A stretch of 35,204 nt of DNA, from NCBI GenBank assembly GCA_017417005.1, contig JAFQAA010000017.1, positions 1 through 35,204 on the forward strand, given 5' to 3'. Under the pieces are notes generated by a model. It ran no database searches and was not told the DNA's origin. It worked only from the letters and a program-made list of their open reading frames with translations. This DNA is from Elusimicrobiaceae bacterium. Its GTDB lineage: Bacteria > Elusimicrobiota > Elusimicrobia > Elusimicrobiales > Elusimicrobiaceae. The position numbers and the translations under genes are program-made. Each line of letters begins with the position of its first letter. Positions within the stretch are counted from its first letter, which is position 1. Below are positions 8,407 to 16,103 of the stretch, in pieces.

Positions 8407-9038
8407 TTTTTTAGACCTATTGCACGCAAAATTTCAGTATGAACCTCACGCGCATCTTTACTGGCATCTAAACGCTTAACTCCAATAGAAGATTCATAAT
8501 AATCTACTAAAGGGCGCGTTTGCTTTTCAAACACCTCAAGGCGATGCTTGGCACTTTCAAGGCTGTCATCACTGCGGGTTATTAAAGCCCCGCCGCAAGA
8601 ACACATACCTAAAAAACCTTTATCGTATATATTATAAATCGCTCCGCATTTTGAACATACCCTTCTTGAGGTTAAGCGTTTTACGACTTCTTCTTTACTT
8701 AACTCCAAAAAGAGAACATAATCTATCTTTTGTCTTAGAGCATTTAAACTTATACGCAAACTTTCCGCTTGGGGTATAGTTCTGGGAAAGCCGTCAAATA
8801 TATGCGACTGCCTCCCCCTTTTTAAAACCTGTTCTACAAGTTTTATTATTTGTTCATCACGAACCAAATTGCCCTGGCTTATGCCTTTTTCAACTGCTTT
8901 ACCAAGGGGGGTTTGAAGGGCAATTTCTTTTCTTATCATATCCCCTGTGGAAATATGTTCAAAGTCATATTCTTTTACTAAAATTTCCGCTTGCGTGCCT
9001 TTGCCCGCTCCCGGATATCCAAGTAAAATTATATTCAT
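8403..9038 (-). CDS. adk: Adenylate kinase
   Basis: A 211-residue enzyme interconverting ATP + AMP and 2 ADP. The P-loop is G7-Y-P-G-A-G-K-G-T15, and D-G-F-P-R-T near residues 83-88 is the second family motif. The LID domain is the zinc type, with C128-x2-C131 and then C146-x-C148. The second pair is usually C-x2-C, so a residue seems to be missing from this knuckle. A good Shine-Dalgarno (AGGGCGG) precedes the start. It overlaps map by ATGA. Confidence 0.96.
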   Translation of the reverse strand: MNIILLGYPGAGKGTQAEILVKEYDFEHISTGDMIRKEIALQTPLGKAVEKGISQGNLVRDEQIIKLVEQVLKRGRQSHIFDGFPRTIPQAESLRISLNALRQKIDYVLFLELSKEEVVKRLTSRRVCSKCGAIYNIYDKGFLGMCSCGGALITRSDDSLESAKHRLEVFEKQTRPLVDYYESSIGVKRLDASKDAREVHTEILRAIGLKK

Positions 9039-9059
9039 ATTTCCGCCCTGGCTTATGTC

Positions 9060-9090
9060 CGGCCGATCCTGTTAAAAACAGAGCCGGCCG
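9060..9090 (-). other. Intergenic hairpin between secY and adk
   Basis: CGGCCG at 9060-9065 pairs with the same palindromic hexamer at 9085-9090, and an inner 5-bp stem CTGTT/AACAG closes a 3-base loop after a 3x3 internal loop. No T-run follows on either strand, so this does not look like an intrinsic terminator. It could be an mRNA-processing or stability element. Confidence 0.45.
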
Positions 9091-9099
9091 AAACAAAAT

Positions 9100-10446
9100 T
9101 TATTCGCCTACATTAAACCAACGGCCTTTAATACCACGCCCTTTCATTAAAGGCTGATAATTGTGCGCAAGCAAGTGGGCTTGCACTTGGCCAACCGTAT
9201 CTAATGCAACACCTACTACGATGAGTAAGGAGGTTCCGCCGAAATAGAAAGGAACATTAAATTTGACCCTTAAAAAGTCCGGCAGAACAGCGATAGCGGC
9301 AACAAACAAAGCACCGCTTAAAGTTATTCTGTTCATAACCCACTCAATATAATGTTGAGTGGCATCCCCCGGTCTGATACCGGGAATAAAGCCGCCCCAT
9401 TTCTTCATATTTTCTGCTATATCTTTAGGATTGAAAGACATGGAGTTATAAAAATAACAGAAGAAGATAATTAAAGCGACATAGATTAAAGTATATGCCA
9501 AATTGCCGTGGCCAATATATTGCATAACTTTTTGAGCCCACGGAGATTCCGGCATAAATTGTGCTATTGTTAAAGGCATTGAAAGAACAGACATAGCAAA
9601 GATAACAGCGATAACGCCACTTTGGTCTATTTTTAAAGGCAAGTAGCTTGTTTGACCGCCATACATCTTATTGCCGACCATTCTTTTTGCATATTGCACA
9701 GGTATTTGTCTTTGGGCAGTTTCCACCCAAACAACAAGGCCCATAATAACAACCGCAAGACCAATAATAATTAAGAAGGTTAGTAATTGCATTTCATCTG
9801 CTCTTACTAAAGCAACCAAACTATTAACGGCCGAAGGCAACCTATCAACGATACCGGCAAAGATGATTAAAGAAATACCATTGCCAATACCTTTTTCTGT
9901 CATCTGTTCGCCAAGCCACATAAGAAACATCGTGCCTGTGGCAAGGGTTAAGGTTGTTGTAAAAATGAAAGTCCAAGACGGATCTACAACCATCTGTAAA
10001 TTGCCCGGAGCAGACATTTTTGTTAAAGCCAAAGTTAAACCAAAACCTTGAAGCAAGGATAAAACAAGAGCAAAAACTCTTGTAATTTGGTTTTCTTTGC
10101 GGCGGCCGTATTCCCCTTCTTTGCTTAGTTTATCTAAGCCGGGGAAAACATGGGCGCCCTTTACCAAGCTCATAATAATTGAAGCATTGATATAGGGCAT
10201 TATACCTAATGCCAGAACAGAAAACTTACCCAAAGCACCGCCTGAAAATATATCCAAGAAACCAAGCATACCATTTTCATGTTGTTTGAAAAAGGAAGCA
10301 AGGGCTTCTGCATTAATACCAGGTATCGGTATTATTGCTGCGACACGGAAAACTGCTAAGGCAATTGCTACAAACAAAAGCCTTTTTTTGAGTTCCGGAG
10401 ATTGAAATATATTCAATATATTTGCTGTTGGGTTATTTTCGTGCAT
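9100..10446 (-). CDS. secY: Preprotein translocase subunit SecY
   Basis: A 448-residue inner-membrane protein with about ten membrane spans, forming the protein-conducting channel with SecE and SecG. Recognisable parts are R-V-A-A-I-I-P-I-P-G-I in the first span and the cytoplasmic loop Y-A-K-R-M-V-G-N-K-M-Y-G-G near residues 256-268, where SecA and ribosomes bind. Length is typical. Its ATG overlaps the rplO stop by one base (TAATG), the standard spc-operon coupling. Confidence 0.97.
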   Translation of the reverse strand: MHENNPTANILNIFQSPELKKRLLFVAIALAVFRVAAIIPIPGINAEALASFFKQHENGMLGFLDIFSGGALGKFSVLALGIMPYINASIIMSLVKGAHVFPGLDKLSKEGEYGRRKENQITRVFALVLSLLQGFGLTLALTKMSAPGNLQMVVDPSWTFIFTTTLTLATGTMFLMWLGEQMTEKGIGNGISLIIFAGIVDRLPSAVNSLVALVRADEMQLLTFLIIIGLAVVIMGLVVWVETAQRQIPVQYAKRMVGNKMYGGQTSYLPLKIDQSGVIAVIFAMSVLSMPLTIAQFMPESPWAQKVMQYIGHGNLAYTLIYVALIIFFCYFYNSMSFNPKDIAENMKKWGGFIPGIRPGDATQHYIEWVMNRITLSGALFVAAIAVLPDFLRVKFNVPFYFGGTSLLIVVGVALDTVGQVQAHLLAHNYQPLMKGRGIKGRWFNVGE

Positions 10447-10910
10447 TATTTAGCCTTTTTATTTTCAATAACTATTGCTTTACCGCCGGCTTTTTCAATA
10501 GCTGCTTTTGCAGTTGCGGAAAAAGCATGTGCGGTAATGTTAAGAGCATGTTTTAACTCGCCATTAGCCAAAACTTTGATTTTTTTGGTATCTTTTACAA
10601 GATTTTTCTTTTTCAAAATTTCGGGGGTAACATCCTCGCCTGCTTTAAAAACTTTTGCAAGAGAGCCTAAGTTTACCCACTGGCCCTTAACGGCAAAGGA
10701 GGCATTAGAAAAACCGCTTTTCGGGATTCTTCTAACTAAAGGCATTTGACCGCCTTCTTTGCTTTCTTTGCGGGTATTACCAGAGCGGGAAGTTTGACCT
10801 TTCATACCTTTTGTTGAGGAACGACCCATCCCTGAACCAACACCTAAACCAATTCTTCTTTTTGCTTTTCTTGAGCCGTGTTTAGGAAAAAGTGAACTTA
10901 ATGTTGTCAT
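10446..10910 (-). CDS. rplO: 50S ribosomal protein L15
   Basis: A 154-residue L15. The Gly/Lys/Arg-rich N-terminal region contains G-L-G-V-G-S-G-M-G-R and a segment with K-G-M-K-G-Q-T-S-R-S-G; the C-terminal globular domain follows. In the standard spc order rpmD would lie between rpsE and rplO, but here only 11 bases separate the two genes. Confidence 0.97.
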   Translation of the reverse strand: MTTLSSLFPKHGSRKAKRRIGLGVGSGMGRSSTKGMKGQTSRSGNTRKESKEGGQMPLVRRIPKSGFSNASFAVKGQWVNLGSLAKVFKAGEDVTPEILKKKNLVKDTKKIKVLANGELKHALNITAHAFSATAKAAIEKAGGKAIVIENKKAK

Positions 10911-10921
10911 AAACTATCCTC

Positions 10922-11506
10922 CTATTTTGCAACTGCCGGGGTTTCTTCAGCAGGAACTTCAGCAGCAGTTTGTTTGCCACGGCTGGTAAGAACAGCTTCT
11001 TTGCTCTTTAACAATTTTAAGGCTTCCATTGTTGCATAAGCTAAATTGCAAGAGTTGGTGCTGCCAATACTCTTAGAAAGAATATTTTTAATACCGGCTG
11101 CTTCCAAAATCAAGCGCACTGCCGCACCGGCGATAACACCGGTTCCGGGGGCGGCCGGTTTCATCCATACGCTAGAGGAACCGAACTTACCCAAAACTTC
11201 GTGCGGAATAGTATCGTTTACAATAGGGAATTTTACGCTATTTTTTCTTGCTTGGAATTCTGCTTTAGACACGGCAAATTGAACTTGATTTGCCTTGCCG
11301 ATAGCTACGCCGACTTTGCCGTTGCCGTCGCCGACAACAACTAAAGCCCTAAAACCAAAGCGTTTACCGCCTTTTACCACTTTTGCCGTTCTTGCAACAT
11401 GGATAACGGTGGTTGTGCCTTCAGGTTTTGCGCGCAACTGAAACTCGGTCTTGTGACCTTTCGCTTCTCTTTTATTTTCGCTCTTTGGCGTTTCGTTATT
11501 TAACAT
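10922..11506 (-). CDS. rpsE: 30S ribosomal protein S5
   Basis: A 194-residue S5, with the double-stranded RNA-binding fold in the first half (R-F-G-F-R-A-L-V-V-V-G-D-G-N-G-K-V-G) and a ribosomal S5 domain 2-like half after it. It has an N-terminal basic extension of about 30 residues and a short Ala/Glu-rich C-terminal tail (about 180-194). S5 contributes to decoding fidelity. An AAGGTG ribosome-binding site supports the chosen start. Confidence 0.97.
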   Translation of the reverse strand: MLNNETPKSENKREAKGHKTEFQLRAKPEGTTTVIHVARTAKVVKGGKRFGFRALVVVGDGNGKVGVAIGKANQVQFAVSKAEFQARKNSVKFPIVNDTIPHEVLGKFGSSSVWMKPAAPGTGVIAGAAVRLILEAAGIKNILSKSIGSTNSCNLAYATMEALKLLKSKEAVLTSRGKQTAAEVPAEETPAVAK

Positions 11507-11521
11507 TTATTCACCTTAAAG

Positions 11522-11887
11522 TTAAAATTTCAATCCTGCTTTGCGGGCAGAATCTGCTAAGGCTTTTACTCTGCCGTGATAGACGCGTGCGCCTCTGTCA
11601 AAGCGAACTTCTTTAACCCCTTTTTCAAGGGCGCGTTTTGCAATGAGTTCGCCTAAGGCGGTGGCGGCTTCTATGCTTTTGCCGGAGGCTTTATATTTGC
11701 CTTCAAGTTCTTTGCAAGCGCTGGTTGCGCTAACAAGAACTTTGCCTTCCATATCATCTATTACGGAAGCATAAATATATTTTAAACTTCTGTAAACAGA
11801 TAATCTGGGTCTCTCAAGACCGGCAGCTTGCAATTTCTTTTGTGTTCTTGCTTTTCTGAACTGATATCTTTCTTGCTTAGTTGCCAT
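11522..11887 (-). CDS. rplR: 50S ribosomal protein L18
   Basis: A 121-residue L18 that binds 5S rRNA with L5. The N-terminus is basic (K-A-R-T-Q-K-K-L), followed by R-P-R-L-S-V-Y-R-S, and the C-terminal part has F-D-R-G-A-R-V-Y-H-G-R-V-K-A-L-A-D. Both size and ends match the family. It follows rplF by two bases. Confidence 0.97.
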   Translation of the reverse strand: MATKQERYQFRKARTQKKLQAAGLERPRLSVYRSLKYIYASVIDDMEGKVLVSATSACKELEGKYKASGKSIEAATALGELIAKRALEKGVKEVRFDRGARVYHGRVKALADSARKAGLKF

Positions 11888-11889
11888 AA

Positions 11890-12441
11890 TTATTTGCCTC
11901 CTGCAGCAGCCTTACCGGCTTTTCTGACGATGTGTTCGTCTTGATATTTAATACCGCTGCCTTTATAGGGTTCCGGCGGTCTGATTTTCCTGATTTTAGC
12001 AGCAAAATCACCGACTAAAACTTTATCGCTGCCTTGAATTTCCACTAAAGGATTTTTGGGGTCGGCAACAACTTTTAAACCGGCAGGAATTTCCATAACT
12101 ACCGGGTGAGAAAAACCAAGTTCCATATTAAGTTTATTGCCGCTAACGACGACTTTATAACCAAGGCCGTTAACTTCCAAAACTTTTTTGAAAGGAGTTT
12201 CAACACCGCTGACTAAATTTTGGACTCTTGCTCTTGTGGTGCCGTAAAGGGCATTAAGTTCAACTTCTCTGCCTTTTTCAACATCAAAAGTTAAGGTAGA
12301 GCCGTCAAGTTTTGCGGTAATACCTTGCGGTATAACATAATTTAAAGTGGCTAAAGGGCCTTGAACTTTAATATCACTGCCGTTAATTTCAACTTTAACT
12401 TTGGCCGGGATTTGGATAGGTTTTTTACCAATTCTACTCAT
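11890..12441 (-). CDS. rplF: 50S ribosomal protein L6
   Basis: A 183-residue L6 made of two repeated alpha/beta domains; the C-terminal signature P-E-P-Y-K-G-S-G-I-K-Y is present. The start is set at M-S-R-I-G-K-K-P, preceded by a G-rich Shine-Dalgarno (GGGGGGAT). An ATG 66 bases further upstream lies inside rpsH and is not supported. L6 binds 23S rRNA near the factor-binding site. Confidence 0.96.
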   Translation of the reverse strand: MSRIGKKPIQIPAKVKVEINGSDIKVQGPLATLNYVIPQGITAKLDGSTLTFDVEKGREVELNALYGTTRARVQNLVSGVETPFKKVLEVNGLGYKVVVSGNKLNMELGFSHPVVMEIPAGLKVVADPKNPLVEIQGSDKVLVGDFAAKIRKIRPPEPYKGSGIKYQDEHIVRKAGKAAAGGK

Positions 12442-12451
12442 ATTATCCCCC

Positions 12452-12841
12452 CTACCAAACTTGGCACAAGACTTCGCCGCCAACTTTTTCTTCTTTGGCT
12501 TTAGCATCTGTCATAATGCCTTTTGAGGTTGAAAGTATTGAAGTGCCAAAAGCACCGCGCACGCTGGGGATATTTTCATAAGAACTATAAACTCTTTTAC
12601 CCGGGCGGGAAACTCTTTTAAGGCCTTGAATAACGCTTTGATTATCGTTATATTTCAAAAATACTCTTACAAAACCGCCTTTGGTTTCATTGTGGATGGC
12701 TTTATAGTTTGCTATATAGCCTTCTTCCTTTAAAACTCTGGCGATTTCGGTTTTGATTTTAGAGAAAGGAATATCTACTCTTTCTTTTCTCTTCATATTG
12801 GCATTTCTTATTCTTGTTAAGAAATCTGCTATTGGATCCAT
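12452..12841 (-). CDS. rpsH: 30S ribosomal protein S8
   Basis: A 129-residue S8, starting M-D-P-I-A-D-F-L-T-R-I-R-N-A, with the C-terminal 16S rRNA-binding motif S-T-S-K-G-I-M near residues 103-109. An in-frame TAA six bases upstream excludes a longer N-terminus. No convincing Shine-Dalgarno precedes this ATG, unlike its neighbours, and the gap to rpsN is unusually long at 94 bases. S8 is a known spc-operon repressor in E. coli; whether it acts here is unknown. Confidence 0.96.
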   Translation of the reverse strand: MDPIADFLTRIRNANMKRKERVDIPFSKIKTEIARVLKEEGYIANYKAIHNETKGGFVRVFLKYNDNQSVIQGLKRVSRPGKRVYSSYENIPSVRGAFGTSILSTSKGIMTDAKAKEEKVGGEVLCQVW

Positions 12842-12887
12842 AAATTAAAACGCTAAAACAATTTTACTTTCCGCTTAGTTAAATTGA

Positions 12888-12919
12888 CGCAATTACTTGC
12901 GGCGCGGAGTTAAAATCAT
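12888..12919 (-). other. Eight-codon ORF with strong Shine-Dalgarno, plus small hairpin, in the rpsN-rpsH gap
   Basis: After the rpsN stop the minus strand reads AAAGGAGGAAAGCTTTAA and then ATG at 12919. The frame encodes MILTPRRK and stops at TAA (12893-12895). The end of the ORF overlaps a 5-bp hairpin CGCAA-GTAA-TTGCG (12901-12888). It could be a leader peptide, a vestige of a moved start, or a ribosome landing site feeding rpsH. No function is known to me. Confidence 0.35.
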
Positions 12920-12935
12920 TTAAAGCTTTCCTCCT

Positions 12936-13121
12936 TTACCAGCTTGATTTTTTTACACCAGGCAATAATCCCTGATGGGCCATTTTTCTAAAGCAGATAC
13001 GACAAAGACCGAAATCTCTGTAATATCCTCTTGATCTGCCGCAGATTTGGCATCTGTTATGATAGCGGACTGCAAACTTCTGCGGTTTTGCCATTTTGGC
13101 AACCCATGCTTTTGTAGCCAT
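12936..13121 (-). CDS. rpsN: 30S ribosomal protein S14, zinc-binding short form
   Basis: A 61-residue S14 of the short zinc type. It has four ligands C24-x2-C27 and C40-x2-C43, the core [16 protein letters not shown], and ends in S-S-W. The long form lacking cysteines is about 100 residues, so type Z is clear. It follows rplE by three bases in normal spc order. Confidence 0.97.
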   Translation of the reverse strand: MATKAWVAKMAKPQKFAVRYHNRCQICGRSRGYYRDFGLCRICFRKMAHQGLLPGVKKSSW

Positions 13122-13124
13122 AGT

Positions 13125-13721
13125 TTAGTTGCTCCTCTTTCTGAACGGAAAACCCATGAAGTCCATCAACATTTGGCCGTCTTTATCGTTTTTGGCGGTT
13201 GTTACAAATGTGATATTCATACCATGTGCTTTAGGAGATTTTTCCACATCAATTTCCGGGAACACATAATGTTCTTTTAAACCGATGTTAAGATTGCCTC
13301 TCCCGTCAAAACCTCTGTTGAAACCTTGGAAGTCTCTGATACGAGGGCAGACGATATTGATGAATCTATCCATAAATTCATACATAATTGCGCCTCTTAA
13401 GGTTACTCTGACGCCAATAGGCATACCTTCTCTTAACTTAAAGTTAGAGATAGATTTTTTTGCTCTTCTAATTTGAGCAAGTTGCCCGGTAATAGCGGTT
13501 AAATCTTCTCTTGCGATGTCTAAGAATTTAATATCTTCTTTTGCATCAGCTACACCGATATTAACGACTATTTTTTCAATTTTTGGCGCTGCCATAGGGC
13601 TTTTAACTTTCATTTCTTTTAGTAAAGCCGGCAACACTTTGGTTTTGTAATAAGATCTCAACCTTGGCTCATAGGCTTGGGTTTTGACTTCTTTTTTTGC
13701 TGTTTCTTTCTTTTCTGTCAT
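13125..13721 (-). CDS. rplE: 50S ribosomal protein L5
   Basis: A 198-residue L5 that anchors 5S rRNA and contacts the P-site tRNA. The core begins L-R-S-Y-Y-K-T-K-V-L-P-A-L near residue 21 and includes G-Q-L-A-Q-I-R-R-A-K-K-S-I-S-N-F-K-L-R-E. An N-terminal Lys/Glu-rich extension of about 20 residues is additional to the usual length of about 180. Confidence 0.97.
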   Translation of the reverse strand: MTEKKETAKKEVKTQAYEPRLRSYYKTKVLPALLKEMKVKSPMAAPKIEKIVVNIGVADAKEDIKFLDIAREDLTAITGQLAQIRRAKKSISNFKLREGMPIGVRVTLRGAIMYEFMDRFINIVCPRIRDFQGFNRGFDGRGNLNIGLKEHYVFPEIDVEKSPKAHGMNITFVTTAKNDKDGQMLMDFMGFPFRKRSN

Positions 13722-13723
13722 TT

Positions 13724-14032
13724 TTATTTACCTGCCGCATTTACTAAAGCCGCATTACATTTGCGGCAAACTCTGCCTTCTTGAGTGTTCTTAGGGGTCA
13801 TATGTTTACCGCATTTGGGGCAAACAACGGCCACATTAGAAGCATCTAAAGGGGCTTCTTTTTTAATTATTCCGCCTTTGCTGTTTTGGCTGGGTTTGGT
13901 ATTCTTAGAAATCATATTGATGCCTGAAACAATAACTTTATTTTTAGAAGGCATAATTTCTCTAATTTCACCAGTTTTGCCTTTATCTTTACCGGCCAGA
14001 ATAACAACTTTATCGTTCTTCTTTAAATTCAT
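13724..14032 (-). CDS. rplX: 50S ribosomal protein L24 with a four-cysteine C-terminus
   Basis: A 102-residue L24 that initiates 50S assembly. The KOW motif is at the N-terminus (D-K-V-V-I-L-A-G-K-D-K-G-K-T-G). The C-terminal region carries C71-x2-C74 and C89-x2-C92, spaced like a zinc ribbon, instead of the cysteine-free tail of E. coli L24. It stands between rplN and rplE as expected. Confidence 0.96.
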   Translation of the reverse strand: MNLKKNDKVVILAGKDKGKTGEIREIMPSKNKVIVSGINMISKNTKPSQNSKGGIIKKEAPLDASNVAVVCPKCGKHMTPKNTQEGRVCRKCNAALVNAAGK

Positions 14033-14033
14033 A

Positions 14034-14402
14034 TTATAGAACCTCCGGAGCTAAGGAAATAATTTTTAAGAAATTCTTTTCTCTTAACTCTCTGGCGACG
14101 GGGCCGAACACGCGGGTGCCTTTAGGTTCGCCTGTTTCGTTGATAAGGCAAACGGCATTATCATCAAAGCGGATATAAGATCCGTCTTTTCTGCGTTTTT
14201 CGCGTGCAATTCTAACGACCACTGCTCTTACTACATCACCTTTTTTAACATTGGATGTAGGAATTGCGTCCTTAACGGAACACATAATGACATCTCCCAA
14301 AGAAGCGATATCTCTGTGATGACCGCCTCTGATTTTAAAGCATTGGACTTTTCTTGCGCCGGAGTTGTCTGCAACATTAAGAATAGATCTAAGTTGAATC
14401 AT
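14034..14402 (-). CDS. rplN: 50S ribosomal protein L14
   Basis: A 122-residue L14, highly conserved: [17 protein letters not shown] at the start and [13 protein letters not shown] in the C-terminal half. It lies at the subunit interface. Stop codon and rplX start nearly touch. Nothing unusual is seen. Confidence 0.98.
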   Translation of the reverse strand: MIQLRSILNVADNSGARKVQCFKIRGGHHRDIASLGDVIMCSVKDAIPTSNVKKGDVVRAVVVRIAREKRRKDGSYIRFDDNAVCLINETGEPKGTRVFGPVARELREKNFLKIISLAPEVL

Positions 14403-14420
14403 TTTATACTCTCCTCAAGC

Positions 14421-14690
14421 TTAACCCAAGGCCTTTTCCGTAATTTTGGAAATACGCCATCTTTTAAGTTTAGACAAAGGTCTTGTTGATGTAATCTCTA
14501 CCTTGTCGCCAATTTTGCTTTCATTGTTCTCATCGTGAGCATGATAGCATTTGGAGGTTGTTATAACCTTGCCATAAAAAGAATGCTTTTTGGTGGTTAG
14601 AACTTCAACCGTGCGGGTTTTGTTCATTTTATCTGAAACTACTACGCCATTAAGCACTTTTCTTTGTGCGCGATTTACTTTATTTTCCAT
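14421..14690 (-). CDS. rpsQ: 30S ribosomal protein S17
   Basis: An 89-residue OB-fold S17 that binds 16S rRNA early in assembly. It has the family segments G-V-V-V-S-D-K-M-N-K-T-R-T-V and the C-terminal T-R-P-L-S-K-L-K-R-W-R. It lies between rpmC and rplN in conserved order. Confidence 0.97.
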   Translation of the reverse strand: MENKVNRAQRKVLNGVVVSDKMNKTRTVEVLTTKKHSFYGKVITTSKCYHAHDENNESKIGDKVEITSTRPLSKLKRWRISKITEKALG

Positions 14691-14702
14691 TTATAAATCC
14701 TC

Positions 14703-14906
14703 TTATTTGGACTGCCTTTTTTGCCTAATAAGTGTGTTAAGCAAGGCAATTTCGCGTCTGACAACTCTAATTTCCAAAGGGTTGGATAGCGGAGTTGTTG
14801 AGTGTTTGAAAAGAAGATTAAACTTCTTTTCTTTAGCCTTGGCAAGTTGATCTTGCAATTCTTCAAGGCTTTTATTTTTCAAGATTTCTTTTTCTTTGGT
14901 CTTCAT
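14703..14906 (-). CDS. rpmC: 50S ribosomal protein L29
   Basis: A 67-residue, two-helix L29. Leu/Glu/Lys-rich N-terminal half, then R-V-V-R-R-E-I-A-L-L-N-T-L-I-R at the C-terminal half. L29 sits at the tunnel exit near L23, where trigger factor and SRP dock. It follows rplP by three bases. Confidence 0.95.
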   Translation of the reverse strand: MKTKEKEILKNKSLEELQDQLAKAKEKKFNLLFKHSTTPLSNPLEIRVVRREIALLNTLIRQKRQSK

Positions 14907-14909
14907 ATA

Positions 14910-15320
14910 TTACCTTCTTGTGACCAGTTTGGTCTTGATAGGCAATTTATCAGAAGCCAAGCGGAAAGCTCTTTTTGTTTCCTCAAGTTCTGTGCCTTCA
15001 ATTTCAAACAAAATGCGGCCTGGTTTTACGACACAAACCCAATGATCCGGTGCGCCTTTACCTTTACCCATTCTGGTTTCTGCCGGGTGTTTGGTGATGG
15101 CTTTATCCGGGAAAATTCTGGTCCACATTTTACCTTTCTTTCTGATAAATCTGGAAAGGGAAACACGAGCCGCTTCAATTTGGCGGGCTGTAATCCATTT
15201 TGGTTCTAAGGCTTTTAAGCCATATTCACCGAAGGAAACTTCCGCACCTCTTTTTGCTTTATCCTTAATACGAGGAGCAGAAAACGGCTTTCTATATTTA
15301 ACTCTTTTTGGCATCAACAT
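14910..15320 (-). CDS. rplP: 50S ribosomal protein L16
   Basis: A 136-residue L16 near the A site of the peptidyl transferase centre. Diagnostic parts are [10 protein letters not shown] near the start, R-Q-I-E-A-A-R and [13 protein letters not shown]. The first ATG (15320) has the better spacing to a strong GGAGGAG site; the second ATG at 15314 gives the classical M-P-K-R start and cannot be excluded. Confidence 0.97.
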   Translation of the reverse strand: MLMPKRVKYRKPFSAPRIKDKAKRGAEVSFGEYGLKALEPKWITARQIEAARVSLSRFIRKKGKMWTRIFPDKAITKHPAETRMGKGKGAPDHWVCVVKPGRILFEIEGTELEETKRAFRLASDKLPIKTKLVTRR

Positions 15321-15335
15321 AGTTTTTCTCCTCCT

Positions 15336-16103
15336 TTATTTAGTTTCTTCCTTTTTGGAATCTTCTTTTTTAGCAACTGCTTTTTTAGCTGTTGTTTTTT
15401 TGGCGGCTGCTTTCTTTGCCGGAGCTTTTTTTGTTTCTGCTTCCGGTTTAATTAAAGTTTTAGCGGCAGAAATAACTTCTTCTTTAACGCCTTCAACGCT
15501 GCTGCCTTCTTGCATTTCTCTATGTTTTCTAAGTTCGTTTAAGATTTCTTTTGGAGATTTAGCAAAGTGAGTTTTCTTGAAAATCCAAACTTTTATGCCG
15601 ATTTTACCGCTGACGGTGTTGGCTTCATAGGTACCATAGTCAATGTCGGCGCAAAGGGTATGCAAAGGAACGCGGCCTTCTCTTTTCCATTCGGTTCGGG
15701 CAATTTCTGCACCGCCGAGTCTGCCGCTGAGCATAATTTTAATACCCAAGGCTTTGCCTGCTAAGGCTTTTTCAATAGCTTTCTTCATAGCAGCACCATA
15801 GTGGGCGCGTTTTTCAATTTGGAAAGCAATTGACTGAGCGACAAGTCTTGCATCCGTTTCCGGATTTTTGATTTCAATAACATTAACGAAGGTTTTGCTG
15901 CCTGTTAATTTTTCAAGGTCTTTTCTTAAGGTTTCAATATCAGCACCTTTTTTACCGATCACTACGCCCGGTCTTGCGGTGTGAATATTAACTCTTAAGA
16001 AGGAACCTGCTCTTTCAATACCAACAGCGCTGACGGCTGCGAGTACAAATCTGGATTCCACAAGTTGTCTGATTTGGAAATCTTCCATAATAAGGGCAGG
16101 CAT
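15336..16103 (-). CDS. rpsC: 30S ribosomal protein S3 (uninterrupted part; natural N-terminus lies behind a stop codon)
   Basis: This 255-residue open frame holds nearly all of S3: the type II KH domain with G50-K-K-G53, the C-terminal S3 domain with M-L-S-G-R-L-G-G-A-E-I-A-R, and a Lys/Ala-rich tail (about 218-255) with repeated A-K-K units. The first ATG of the uninterrupted frame is at 16103, but it has no Shine-Dalgarno and would lack the first 27 residues of S3. These are encoded just upstream in the same frame, from 16184, with one TAA at codon 10. S3 is part of the mRNA entry channel and is normally essential. Confidence 0.9.
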   Translation of the reverse strand: MPALIMEDFQIRQLVESRFVLAAVSAVGIERAGSFLRVNIHTARPGVVIGKKGADIETLRKDLEKLTGSKTFVNVIEIKNPETDARLVAQSIAFQIEKRAHYGAAMKKAIEKALAGKALGIKIMLSGRLGGAEIARTEWKREGRVPLHTLCADIDYGTYEANTVSGKIGIKVWIFKKTHFAKSPKEILNELRKHREMQEGSSVEGVKEEVISAAKTLIKPEAETKKAPAKKAAAKKTTAKKAVAKKEDSKKEETK

